From Thermoplasmata archaeon (GTDB taxonomy: Archaea; Thermoplasmatota; Thermoplasmata; GCA-020350865), in NCBI GenBank assembly GCA_020351895.1, contig CP070672.1, positions 2,245,176-2,254,492 of the forward strand: a DNA stretch of 9,317 nt. Reading direction: 5' to 3'. The notes beneath the pieces are model-generated. The model ran no database searches and was not told where the DNA came from. It saw only the letters and a program-made list of their open reading frames with translations. Shown here piece by piece: positions 1-6,511 of the stretch. Made by a program: the position numbers and the translations under genes. How positions within the stretch are numbered: position 1 is the stretch's first letter; each line of letters begins with the position of its first letter.

Positions 1-2474
1 ATTATTGGAAAATCTGCAAGATTTGTCACCTTCACACGCAAATACCATTGAACTGTAAGAGTGGAGCTTGCATCATCAAATTGGACATTTAATCTATTGA
101 ATGATGTATTAAGGGCTGTAAGGTGTGAATTAGATGTAAGACGTAAATCGTATCCTGAAGGACTAATTATACCGGAATTTACAATCAGATTGTTACTAGA
201 TGATGAGGTAAGATATATACTACCATATTTGTTGTAGGAAATATTGCAATTAGTCATCTTATTATTTGAGGATGACCTTATGTATAGACCATATTGAGAA
301 TTGTTAATACTGGTAATATTTGATAAAGTGTTGTAATATGAAGAGCTGTCAAGGCAAATACCTTGAAATGTATTGTTATAAATGCTATTGCTCGATAAAA
401 AATTTCTGGAGGAGCTAACAAGTAAGGTTCCGTGAAGGGAATTATTAAATATAACATTCTTGGAAATATTATTCCCATTAGATGAAGAAGCAAGGGAGAT
501 TCCACTAAATCCATTGGCTGAAATTGAACACTCAGTGATATTATTATTAGAGGACGATCTTAAGATTATGCCGTATTGCGAGTTATTATAGAGAATGTTA
601 TTAGATACAATATTATTGGAGGAACTATCGAGGATTAAACCTTGATAGGAATTATTATATACCATGTTTTTAGATATGAAATTATTAGAGGAACCACCAA
701 GTAGGATGCCATGGATAGAATTATGAAAAATATCGTTTGAGGTTAAATTATTTTTATTTGAAGAAGCGAAATATATCCCATCTAAATTTCTTTGGATAGT
801 GTTTGAAAAAATATTGTTGTTAGAGGACGAACTTAGATAAATACCATATTCTGAATTATTATAAATAATATTTCCTTTAATCGAATTATCTTTCGAAGAT
901 TGTATTAAACGAATTCCTATTCCATGACCATCTGCTCCAGGGCTTGGTGGGGGTTCTGAAGGTCCTGAAGGGCCACCCACATTATTAAATATTATACAAT
1001 CGTGTATTTTTATCTTCTCAGAAGAATGTATATAAATCCCATATCCATCTCCACCATTTCCTGGCATTAAATCGGTAATTCCAGCCTTACCTCCATTATT
1101 GTTATAAAGAATATTGGAGTAAACATCATTATTTTCTGAATAAAGTAGCTGTATACCTACACTTCTACCACCATTTCCACCACGATCCTCATGCCCACCT
1201 CTTCCTCCATTTCCTCCAGTATTGTTATATGCAATGTTATTTATTATTTTATTTTCATTTGATGACTGTAGATAGATACCTGCCCCTGTTGCCCCTCCGG
1301 CCCCCGGGTAGATGCCGGAGGGCGGTTCCAGTCCTCCCTCACCCCCAATATTATCAGCGATTATATTCCCAATAATAATATTGTTATTTGAATAAGACAA
1401 GTATATACCTGCAGCCATACCACCTGGTGGGCTATTTTCGTGGAAAGAATTTTTACCATATCTGCCTGTTAAATTGGAAATAAAATTGCTTTCCATACTG
1501 CTGTTAAATGTTGATATTAAAATAATCCCAATACTTTTTGCATCGTTCTCATTATATCTACCAGCTAGGTTAATACTATCTCTTATTGTATTGTTTATAA
1601 TTGTATTGTTGTTACTCTCATAAAATATTATCCCATTCCACACGTTTGTCATCAAATTCCCCTCGATTATAGCAAAATCAGTATTAATCCATAATCCAGA
1701 ATGATCACCATTACTCCCCCATTTATACCCGCACCAACTCAATTTACCGTTCTTCATTTCGAAATATGAATCTTTTCGAATCCAGAACAGGAATTTATTT
1801 GATGTATTGACAACAGTTATGTTCGAGGCATCATCCTCTGTAAATCGGTCCGAATCATAATCATAAATATAAAGCTCTCCCCCTCCAAGCACCTCGATAT
1901 GAAACTCTCCATTGTAGCTACAGTTCATTTGTAAGGTGACATTGATAAGAGTTAAATTCCCAGTTTCTGTAACAGTTAAATTACCATTTAAAGTGATGGT
2001 TTCGTTCCAGACAGTTGCATCTCCTGAAATGGTCCAATCCCCAACTGGTGGAGAAGTGCCAGAATACCCCCTTGTTCCACTAATATTAGGCCTTTTCTCT
2101 GGCTTAAGTGGTTCTCTTGCTCTAAAGGTGATTGTATCTTCTTCCGCCTCAATCCATTCTAGGTTCTCATCGCCTTCATAATCGTTAATAAAGGTTATAT
2201 CATCTTCTGGGATCATGAAAGAATAAAATAAGGGTATCAGCAGCAATAATATCAGGATGACAACACAAATCCTTCTATACCTAATTTTATTGGGATTGAA
2301 CTTTGGACTATTAATTTGGTAGCCATTCCGATTGATTAATCCTTTTATAGCAATTTGCTTATTTTTATAATGATAATCCCAAGAGGGATGACTTTCTAGA
2401 GAAATAGATTTAATCTCTTCATAATTGCTTTTTCCCCTTTTCAGGGACTCTGCGGCTCTTTTACCCTCCATCAT
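1..2474 (-). CDS. Membrane-anchored right-handed beta-helix surface protein, 3' end beyond window
   Basis: The frame is open from ATG 2474 to base 1 (824 codons, no stop). Residues 1-65 are hydrophilic; RYRR then precedes one membrane helix (about 69-87), so the positive-inside rule predicts a cytoplasmic N-terminus and the rest outside the cell. Residues 90-280 are Thr/Asn-rich. From about 285 to 770 follow at least 15 beta-helix coils of the NosD/PbH1 type, with asparagine ladders (NN) and a GI.L strand in each. The protein then reads TLTVQWYLRVKV and enters an Ig-like module at the edge; the neighbouring plus-strand gene has the same junction. Many N-x-S/T sequons suggest glycosylation. 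The ligand or function is unknown; adhesion or S-layer association is an inference. The start is uncertain: the frame is open upstream to a TAA, but without another ATG. Confidence 0.88.
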   Translation of the reverse strand, partial: MMEGKRAAESLKRGKSNYEEIKSISLESHPSWDYHYKNKQIAIKGLINRNGYQINSPKFNPNKIRYRRICVVILILLLLIPLFYSFMIPEDDITFINDYEGDENLEWIEAEEDTITFRAREPLKPEKRPNISGTRGYSGTSPPVGDWTISGDATVWNETITLNGNLTVTETGNLTLINVTLQMNCSYNGEFHIEVLGGGELYIYDYDSDRFTEDDASNITVVNTSNKFLFWIRKDSYFEMKNGKLSWCGYKWGSNGDHSGLWINTDFAIIEGNLMTNVWNGIIFYESNNNTIINNTIRDSINLAGRYNENDAKSIGIILISTFNSSMESNFISNLTGRYGKNSFHENSPPGGMAAGIYLSYSNNNIIIGNIIADNIGGEGGLEPPSGIYPGAGGATGAGIYLQSSNENKIINNIAYNNTGGNGGRGGHEDRGGNGGRSVGIQLLYSENNDVYSNILYNNNGGKAGITDLMPGNGGDGYGIYIHSSEKIKIHDCIIFNNVGGPSGPSEPPPSPGADGHGIGIRLIQSSKDNSIKGNIIYNNSEYGIYLSSSSNNNIFSNTIQRNLDGIYFASSNKNNLTSNDIFHNSIHGILLGGSSNNFISKNMVYNNSYQGLILDSSSNNIVSNNILYNNSQYGIILRSSSNNNITECSISANGFSGISLASSSNGNNISKNVIFNNSLHGTLLVSSSRNFLSSNSIYNNTFQGICLDSSSYYNTLSNITSINNSQYGLYIRSSSNNKMTNCNISYNKYGSIYLTSSSSNNLIVNSGIISPSGYDLRLTSNSHLTALNTSFNRLNVQFDDASSTLTVQWYLRVKVTNLADFPI
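170..851 (-). repeat. Ten regular beta-helix coil repeats of 22-24 residues
   Basis: Within the long minus-strand gene, ten successive units of roughly 66-72 bases encode the pattern x-x-x-G-I-x-L-x-S-S-S-N-N-x-I-x-x-N-x-I-x-x-N-N. Examples are SQYGIILRSSSNNNITE and SQYGLYIRSSSNNKMTN. The serine run SSS, the N-N pair and the glycine before the strand recur at fixed phase, as expected of one rung per repeat in a right-handed beta-solenoid. The copies are degenerate in DNA, so this is an old protein repeat, not a recent tandem duplication. Confidence 0.85.
852..1622 (-). repeat. Six beta-helix coils each carrying a long Gly/Pro-rich loop
   Basis: N-terminal to the regular coils, six successive coils carry insertions of about 13-23 residues at one position, between the N-N ladder and the G-I-x-L strand. 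The insertions begin INLAGRYNENDAK, LTGRYGKNSFHENSPPGG, IGGEGGLEPPSG, TGGNGGRGGHEDRGG, NGGKAGITDLMPGNGG and VGGPSGPSEPPPSPGAD. The last four open with GG after an asparagine run. Because coils stack in register, these loops would line up on one face of the solenoid. That geometry is inferred from the phase of the insertions. Confidence 0.7.
1293..1322. repeat. GC-rich 9-bp perfect inverted repeat inside the beta-helix gene
   Basis: CCCTCCGGC at 1293-1301 is matched by its exact reverse complement GCCGGAGGG at 1314-1322. The 12-base spacer holds a CCCGGG palindrome. It lies in the DNA encoding the third Gly/Pro-rich loop, in an otherwise strongly AT-rich gene. It may simply reflect Gly and Pro codons, but the perfect pairing would give a stable hairpin in mRNA or single-stranded DNA. 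Confidence 0.7.
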
Positions 2475-2538
2475 CCAATTCCCACCGCAACTCAACTTTT
2501 TTTGGAAATCAGCAACATTACCATTAATATCACTATTG

Positions 2539-2546
2539 ATATATAA
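2539..2546 (-). promoter_or_regulatory. Candidate TATA box for the long beta-helix gene
   Basis: TTATATAT read on the minus strand predicts a start of transcription near 2516, leaving a leader of about 40 bases before ATG 2474. GGTGGG lies 5-10 bases before that ATG and could act as a weak Shine-Dalgarno. The predicted transcription start coincides with the ATG (2518) of an eight-codon out-of-frame mini-ORF. Confidence 0.4.
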
Positions 2547-2683
2547 GGCTTCTATAGAAAAAGTACATCTTTATAGTTGTGTTTTACATTAATCTGGTAT
2601 TATTTTCAATGGAGGGTGAAGATTATTAAATCAAAAAAAGACTTTGTTTTTGGAAGAAAACAAAATATGGGCAGGGTATCGAT

Positions 2684-2693
2684 AAATTTTTAT
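2684..2693 (+). promoter_or_regulatory. Candidate TATA box for the plus-strand beta-helix gene
   Basis: AAATTTTTAT is centred about 31 bases before ATG 2720. A transcript starting 25-27 bases downstream would have a leader of only a few bases. No Shine-Dalgarno precedes the ATG, which fits a near-leaderless mRNA. Confidence 0.4.
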
Positions 2694-2719
2694 CTGATTA
2701 GTTACATTTTATTATTTGA

Positions 2720-3178
2720 ATGTATAGGAAGGGCATATCAATAGTCATTATCTCGCTCCTAATCTCAAGTCTATTCTTTTTATCAATAATCATACAGTTG
2801 ATACCGTTTGTCAGCGCCGGAACCATTTACGTTGATGATGTACCTGGTAGTGGACCAAATAATCCACCGGAAGATTATACTTCAATACAAGCCGCAATAG
2901 ATGCATCAGGTTCAGGGGACATTGTTTATATTTATTCAGGTTATTATGATCAGGTATTTAGTATCGGTAAATCGGTTACTATAAGAGGAGAGGATTATAG
3001 GACTACAATAATTAAATCCTCATCTTCTTATCCCACTTGCTTTATCAGTTGGGCAGGTTCTGTTTCCATTGAAAGCTTAACAATTATTGGCGCACCTACC
3101 CCATGGTCTATTGAATCTTCGGCAATCGAAATTATGCGGGATTCCTCAGTTACAATAAGAAAATGTCATATAAGGTGA
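2720..3178 (+). CDS. Secreted beta-helix protein, N-terminal part ending at an in-frame TGA
   Basis: This 152-residue product starts with a clear signal peptide: MYRKG, then a hydrophobic core at residues 6-30, and probable cleavage after FVSA (33). The mature sequence opens GTIYVDDVPGSG and continues with YTSIQAAIDAS and GDIVYIYSGYYDQV. That is the usual N-terminal cap of archaeal and bacterial parallel beta-helix proteins of the pectate-lyase/NosD fold. First coils follow (SVTIRGEDY, SVSIESLTIIG, SVTIRKCHIR). Reading then meets TGA at 3176-3178, but the same frame continues for 328 further codons with the rest of the expected protein. It is therefore best seen as the front half of one 481-codon gene, either a pseudogene, a recoded gene or a sequencing error. 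Confidence 0.85.
   Translation: MYRKGISIVIISLLISSLFFLSIIIQLIPFVSAGTIYVDDVPGSGPNNPPEDYTSIQAAIDASGSGDIVYIYSGYYDQVFSIGKSVTIRGEDYRTTIIKSSSSYPTCFISWAGSVSIESLTIIGAPTPWSIESSAIEIMRDSSVTIRKCHIR
3176..3178 (+). other. In-frame TGA that splits the beta-helix gene
   Basis: The codon lies in KCHIR-stop-NDGEGGG. The reading frame is the same on both sides (2720 and 3200 agree modulo 3), so no frameshift is involved. A single base change from GGA (Gly) or CGA (Arg) would explain it; glycine would fit the Gly-rich loop that follows. TGA ends the CoaBC and the small surface-protein genes here, so general reassignment of TGA is unlikely. Confidence 0.8.
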
Positions 3179-3199
3179 AATGATGGTGAAGGCGGTGGT

Positions 3200-4165
3200 T
3201 TGGGTTATGGGATAGATATTGAGGACATTGGAAACTCTGTTACTCTCATTAATAGTAGTATATATGGTGGGAATAATGGGGTCTCTGAGCAAGCTTATAT
3301 TCGTGTGTTTGCCACAGGTACAGCATTACTTCTAAATACAACACATGGAAATAGTACAAATGTAGAATCTGGTGGCTCTCTAACCATAAAATGGTACCTC
3401 AATATTAGAGTAATAAGTAGAACTGGGAATCCAATTGAAAACGCACATATAATTGTAAATGATACCTTTGACAATAATGTCTTTGATGGGTATACAGAAT
3501 CAAACGGTTACGCTCGTTGGATTGTATGTACACAAAGAATAATTCCAGGTTCTTCTTATACTCCACATGAGATTACAGCATTTAAGGATAGCAGAAATGA
3601 AACATTGACAGTTAATATGATAAAAAGCAAAGAAATATGGATATTGTTTGATGATTTAACGATTAACTTATCAAAGGGATGGAATTTGATTTCAATCCCT
3701 ACAATTCACTACAATGTTAACATTGATTATGTATTGTCTTCTATATCAGGAGATTATGATTGTGCTTGGTGCTATGATCGTGCCACAGACACTTGGTATG
3801 ATTCTAATAATGATTTTAAATATATTACTCATGAAATTGCGATTTGGATTCATATGAAAGAAGATGCTATGTTAAATGTAATAGAAAAAAGATTGCCAAT
3901 GTCCACAGATATCCAACTATATCAAGGTTGGAATTTTATAGGTTTTCCCTCAATCACAGATAGACCAATTTTGGAATCCTTAAATTCAATAGGTGAGTAT
4001 TATACCGCTATACAAACTTATAATGGAACAGATGTAAACGATCCCTGGAAGCATTACAATAAAAACAAATATCCGCAACTTAATGATTTAAACTGGATGA
4101 GAACTGGTAAGGGATATTGGCTTTATGTTACAGAGAACTGTACGCTGACAATAGCGGGATTTTAA
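3200..4165 (+). CDS. C-terminal part of the interrupted beta-helix protein, with Ig-like and two GWN modules
   Basis: The sequence is in frame with the preceding half. TTG 3200 is the first possible start if it is translated on its own; no signal peptide or promoter is evident, so it is probably not independent. Residues counted from TTG: a Gly-rich loop and last coils (1-50); the junction SLTIKWYLNIRVISRTGNPI (60-79) into a carboxypeptidase-regulatory or Ig-like domain (about 68-140); then two tandem related modules. The first begins LSKGWNLISIP (157-), the second LYQGWNFIGFP (240-). Each ends in an aromatic strand, AIWIHM and GYWLYV. The paired modules look like an internal duplication. The junction matches the end of the long minus-strand gene. 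Its role at the cell surface is inferred, and its ligand is unknown. Confidence 0.8.
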   Translation: MGYGIDIEDIGNSVTLINSSIYGGNNGVSEQAYIRVFATGTALLLNTTHGNSTNVESGGSLTIKWYLNIRVISRTGNPIENAHIIVNDTFDNNVFDGYTESNGYARWIVCTQRIIPGSSYTPHEITAFKDSRNETLTVNMIKSKEIWILFDDLTINLSKGWNLISIPTIHYNVNIDYVLSSISGDYDCAWCYDRATDTWYDSNNDFKYITHEIAIWIHMKEDAMLNVIEKRLPMSTDIQLYQGWNFIGFPSITDRPILESLNSIGEYYTAIQTYNGTDVNDPWKHYNKNKYPQLNDLNWMRTGKGYWLYVTENCTLTIAGF

Positions 4166-4181
4166 GAGTGATTTTCACTCT
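4165..4181. terminator. Hairpin shared by two convergent genes
   Basis: AGAGTGA (4165-4171), loop TTT, TCACTCT (4175-4181) form a perfect 7-bp stem. The plus-strand stop TAA ends at 4165 and the minus-strand stop TGA occupies 4177-4175, so the hairpin spans both ends. A pyrimidine-rich tract (CTTTCT) follows on the plus strand and TAAAATC on the minus strand. Classical hairpin terminators are uncommon in archaea, so a role in RNA 3'-end protection is equally possible. Confidence 0.45.
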
Positions 4182-4837
4182 CTTTCTGGCTTCTTTTCCT
4201 CGTTTTCTCTTCCCGCCTTCTTCCCTTCAAATCCCTTGGCTATCTTCCTCATCTGCAGAACCATGAGCAAGAGCATGAGAAAGAGCAAGAATAGAATCAC
4301 AAAAACTATGGCTAGAATCAGCATTATTCCGGGAAATACCTCCTCCTCGATAAAATGTATGATGTCGTAATGCCCAACATCCCAGGTTACACCTAAAGTG
4401 AAAGAATCTGAATTCACTGTGCTACCATTTCCATCATTGGCACTGTAATATATGGCATATGACCCCTCGCCCATGACCTTCTTAAAGGAATAGTCCTTGC
4501 CGTCAGAGTAGTTCTGATCAGAAGGATCCACCTCTTTCATTTCGTAAAATTCCTCGTCGATGGAAACTTTTACACTAGAGGGTGCATCGTTATCCAAATC
4601 TGTGTAAGTAACTGTATATAAATAGTCGATATTTGGATAGCTTCTCCTTGGAGTGACCGTGCCACCGGTAAGGGTAGGGGGAGTGTTCTCGGCCATTGCA
4701 AAAGGGAAAAATAAAATCGAGAAAACGAAAAATAAAGAGAAAAATAATAAAATCTTCGATTTAATCCGCTCCTTCTTCACCCTTTCTTTATTTTCCATAG
4801 TGGATGGTACATCTTCGGGTATATTAACATTTTTCAT
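4175..4837 (-). CDS. Small surface protein: signal or anchor, one Ig-like domain, C-terminal membrane helix
   Basis: The protein has 220 residues. A basic N-terminus (KERVKKERIKSK) leads to a hydrophobic segment (29-48) ending in FAMAE, probably a signal peptide. Residues 51-150 form an Ig-like beta-sandwich of a type common in euryarchaeal surface proteins, with YTVTYTDLDNDAPSSVKVSID and a terminal AIYYSANDGNG. A second helix (about 169-195) is followed by a charged tail (KGFEGKKAGRENEEKKPERE). If the signal is cleaved, the domain is displayed outside on a single C-terminal anchor. A TATA box about 25 bases before ATG 4837 supports that start over the internal Met14. The gene converges on the beta-helix gene 9 bases away. 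No specific function can be assigned. Confidence 0.85.
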   Translation of the reverse strand: MKNVNIPEDVPSTMENKERVKKERIKSKILLFFSLFFVFSILFFPFAMAENTPPTLTGGTVTPRRSYPNIDYLYTVTYTDLDNDAPSSVKVSIDEEFYEMKEVDPSDQNYSDGKDYSFKKVMGEGSYAIYYSANDGNGSTVNSDSFTLGVTWDVGHYDIIHFIEEEVFPGIMLILAIVFVILFLLFLMLLLMVLQMRKIAKGFEGKKAGRENEEKKPERE

Positions 4838-4857
4838 GGAAATTATCAGTAAATGAC

Positions 4858-4865
4858 ATTTATAA
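4858..4865 (-). promoter_or_regulatory. TATA box for the small surface-protein gene
   Basis: TTATAAAT on the minus strand is centred about 25 bases before ATG 4837. Transcription would start at or next to the A of the start codon, giving a leaderless mRNA. No Shine-Dalgarno is present, which agrees. Confidence 0.55.
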
Positions 4866-4887
4866 GTGAAGATAATTTACATGTTGA

Positions 4888-4946
4888 CGCACTTAACCCC
4901 ATTCAATATTCAAGGGAGGTACCACCTATATGATCTAAAAAGTGCG
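4888..4946. repeat. Nested inverted repeats downstream of the fibrillarin gene
   Basis: CGCACTT (4888-4894) is the reverse complement of AAGTGCG (4940-4946). Between them AGGTACCACCT (4917-4927) forms a second small stem around a GGTACC palindrome. On the minus strand the fibrillarin transcript would read through GCACTTTTTAG, which could serve as a T-rich 3' end. There is no tRNA signature and no convincing C or D box. Confidence 0.35.
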
Positions 4947-4959
4947 GCTTGACACGATA

Positions 4960-5634
4960 TTATCTTTCAATAATTATTGCAGCATGATCCTTTTCATAGG
5001 GTTTAAGAATAATATTATCAAGGACCTTTAATCCTCCTTTTTCCAATTCCCTCTCAGCCTTTTTAAAAACATCCTTTGGCTTGGCTGTCACATCCACACT
5101 CCTTGCCTTAACCATCAATATTCCGTATCCTTTTGACTTTAGGAAGCTATGGACATTCGCAAGAAATATATCTGTTTGATTTCTTTGTGAGACATCCTGG
5201 TAAACCAGGTCCACCTTTCCCACGATATTTTTATAAGTTTTCGGTTTATTGGCATCTGCAAAAGTGGGAATCATGTTCTTCCTTGTTTCGCAAACATCAA
5301 CAAGATCCAAAAACGCTCTTTTTGAGAACTCGACGCAAAAGAGTGTACCCGATGATGCGATATCTGAAAGATGACTTGCCGTTGTACCGTTTGCTGCACC
5401 AAGATACAGAATTTGAGAATCCTCATTTATGGGGAATACCTTGCAGCCCTTACGAAGCATTGCGCAGGCTTTGCTCCTTTTAGGGTTCCAAACCCTAAAT
5501 TCCTCCCCCTCCCACAAAACCAATTCCTCACCGTAAACCTGAATAGAAGGAACCAGATTCTTGGTAAATAACCTCTCACCGTCCGTGTAAACACCTTGAA
5601 ATTTCCATTTCTTTATCCTCACCATTTTACCCAT
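4960..5634 (-). CDS. flpA: Fibrillarin-like rRNA/tRNA 2'-O-methyltransferase
   Basis: Archaeal fibrillarin is the S-adenosylmethionine-dependent catalytic subunit of box C/D sRNPs, methylating ribose 2'-OH groups of rRNA and tRNA. The 224 residues match the family's usual length. Visible motifs: YGEELV with EFRVWNPKRSKACAML (34-60), the SAM-binding loop YLGAANGTTASHLSD (77-91), VEFS (101-104), FADANKP (125-131), YQDVSQ (145-150), MVKARS (174-179) and PYEKDHA (212-218). It is the last gene of the coaBC operon and overlaps the pantoate kinase gene by 8 bases if ATG 5634 is used. ATG 5625, just after that stop and preceded by GAGGATGGG, is an equally good start. Nop5, its usual partner and often its neighbour, is not adjacent. 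Confidence 0.95.
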   Translation of the reverse strand: MGKMVRIKKWKFQGVYTDGERLFTKNLVPSIQVYGEELVLWEGEEFRVWNPKRSKACAMLRKGCKVFPINEDSQILYLGAANGTTASHLSDIASSGTLFCVEFSKRAFLDLVDVCETRKNMIPTFADANKPKTYKNIVGKVDLVYQDVSQRNQTDIFLANVHSFLKSKGYGILMVKARSVDVTAKPKDVFKKAERELEKGGLKVLDNIILKPYEKDHAAIIIER

Positions 5635-6511
5635 CCTCGACGATTCTCATGCCTTCTCTATCGATATTACAAACATATACCTCCCCAAAACTTTTCAGTT
5701 GATTAACCAAGTTCTCTGTGTCTCCAAAGGCAAATATGGAATTTCCCAGCATAGACATGGTGGCAGAACCGAACCTTCTTGTTACTGATAATGCCTCTTC
5801 CAGTTCAGGTGATATTAAGCGTGTACCCCTGGAAAAACCCAAGGAGATCCCCATCATCTCCTTCAAGTTGGGTTTTTTGAGCAATTCCTTTAGACAAACA
5901 TTTCCATATTCATTAATTCTATTCTTGTGTTGGGGATTTGTTATTATATCCCTTGTGGGTAGTTCGGGACCAATAACACAGAGCACTATTTCCTCATCTT
6001 CGGCTTTTATATCCTCGAGGATACCGAAGGGTGGGCAGCCTTCCTTTTTCCTGATGACAGCCCCTCCTTTGGACTGGGACATTACATCCCCCAAGCCGGT
6101 ATCACAAGTTATCTCGGCCCAATGGGCTATGCATACTATATCATCTTTTGAGAGGTCAAGATTCAGGACCTTGGTTAATGCCAAAGAAGTGCTCAAAGCA
6201 CCTGCCCCGCTCATTCCAAAGCCTTGACCCTGCGGCAGCTCAATTATACTAGAGATTTTCACTTGATAGGGATTATCACCGATAATTTTCTTTATCACGA
6301 GTTCAGTGACTTTTGCCTCGGCCTTGTCATTGTTAATGAGAATCTCGATGCTCTGTTTTTCGGACTCAGTAACCTCAACAGTCGTGCGAACTCCTTTTGA
6401 AAGGCAGATACCAGCACCTTTGGAGCCTCTCTTTCTGATGTCCTTATCCTCATCAAGTATCTCGAAGAAACCTGTTACATGACCAGGAACGAAAGCATGC
6501 GCCCTCAACAA
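5627..6511 (-). CDS. Pantoate kinase (archaeal CoA biosynthesis, GHMP family)
   Basis: Pantoate kinase phosphorylates pantoate with ATP to 4-phosphopantoate, the first step of the archaeal replacement for bacterial pantothenate synthetase and kinase. The N-terminus AHAFVPGHVTGFFE (4-17) with GSKGAG and GV.T.V (29-47) is typical of this family (COG1829). The GHMP-type phosphate loop is LPQGQGFGMSGAGALS (92-107), and TGLGDVMSQSKGGAV (138-152) is a second conserved block. Length is 294 residues, as expected. There is no ATG near the N-terminus; translation probably starts at one of two adjacent TTG codons (6511 or 6508). The second would give a 4-base TTGA overlap with the CoaBC stop, a layout typical of translational coupling. 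Phosphopantothenate synthetase, the next enzyme, is not in the window. Confidence 0.93.
   Translation of the reverse strand: MLRAHAFVPGHVTGFFEILDEDKDIRKRGSKGAGICLSKGVRTTVEVTESEKQSIEILINNDKAEAKVTELVIKKIIGDNPYQVKISSIIELPQGQGFGMSGAGALSTSLALTKVLNLDLSKDDIVCIAHWAEITCDTGLGDVMSQSKGGAVIRKKEGCPPFGILEDIKAEDEEIVLCVIGPELPTRDIITNPQHKNRINEYGNVCLKELLKKPNLKEMMGISLGFSRGTRLISPELEEALSVTRRFGSATMSMLGNSIFAFGDTENLVNQLKSFGEVYVCNIDREGMRIVEDG

Larger units (their letters stand above)
2475..2719. other. Divergent intergenic region between two beta-helix genes
   Basis: This 245-base AT-rich stretch holds the 5' regions of both surface-protein genes. It contains one TATA candidate facing each way, annotated separately. 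On the minus strand, ATGs at 2524 and 2518 open a mini-ORF of eight to ten codons that ends in TGA at 2492, and an A7 run lies at 2494-2500. I see no tRNA, long inverted repeat or further gene. Confidence 0.6.

Noticed and set aside
278..514. A 78-residue minus-strand open frame.
   Set aside because: It overlaps the long beta-helix gene in another frame, where the true frame shows clear coil repeats; it is a shadow.
170..851. Regular spacing of similar units suggested a CRISPR-like or satellite array.
   Set aside because: The units are degenerate, vary in length by whole codons and translate into beta-helix coils, so they are protein repeats.
1936..2181. An 81-residue plus-strand open frame.
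   Set aside because: It is antisense to the N-terminal half of the long beta-helix gene and has no signals or recognisable motif.
3176..3178. TGA as a selenocysteine codon.
   Set aside because: The site is in a structural surface protein with no redox motif, and I see no SECIS-like structure after the gene.
4888..4946. Nested repeats beside fibrillarin considered as a C/D guide RNA gene.
   Set aside because: Only weak resemblance to a C box (ATGATCT) and no matching D box at the right spacing.
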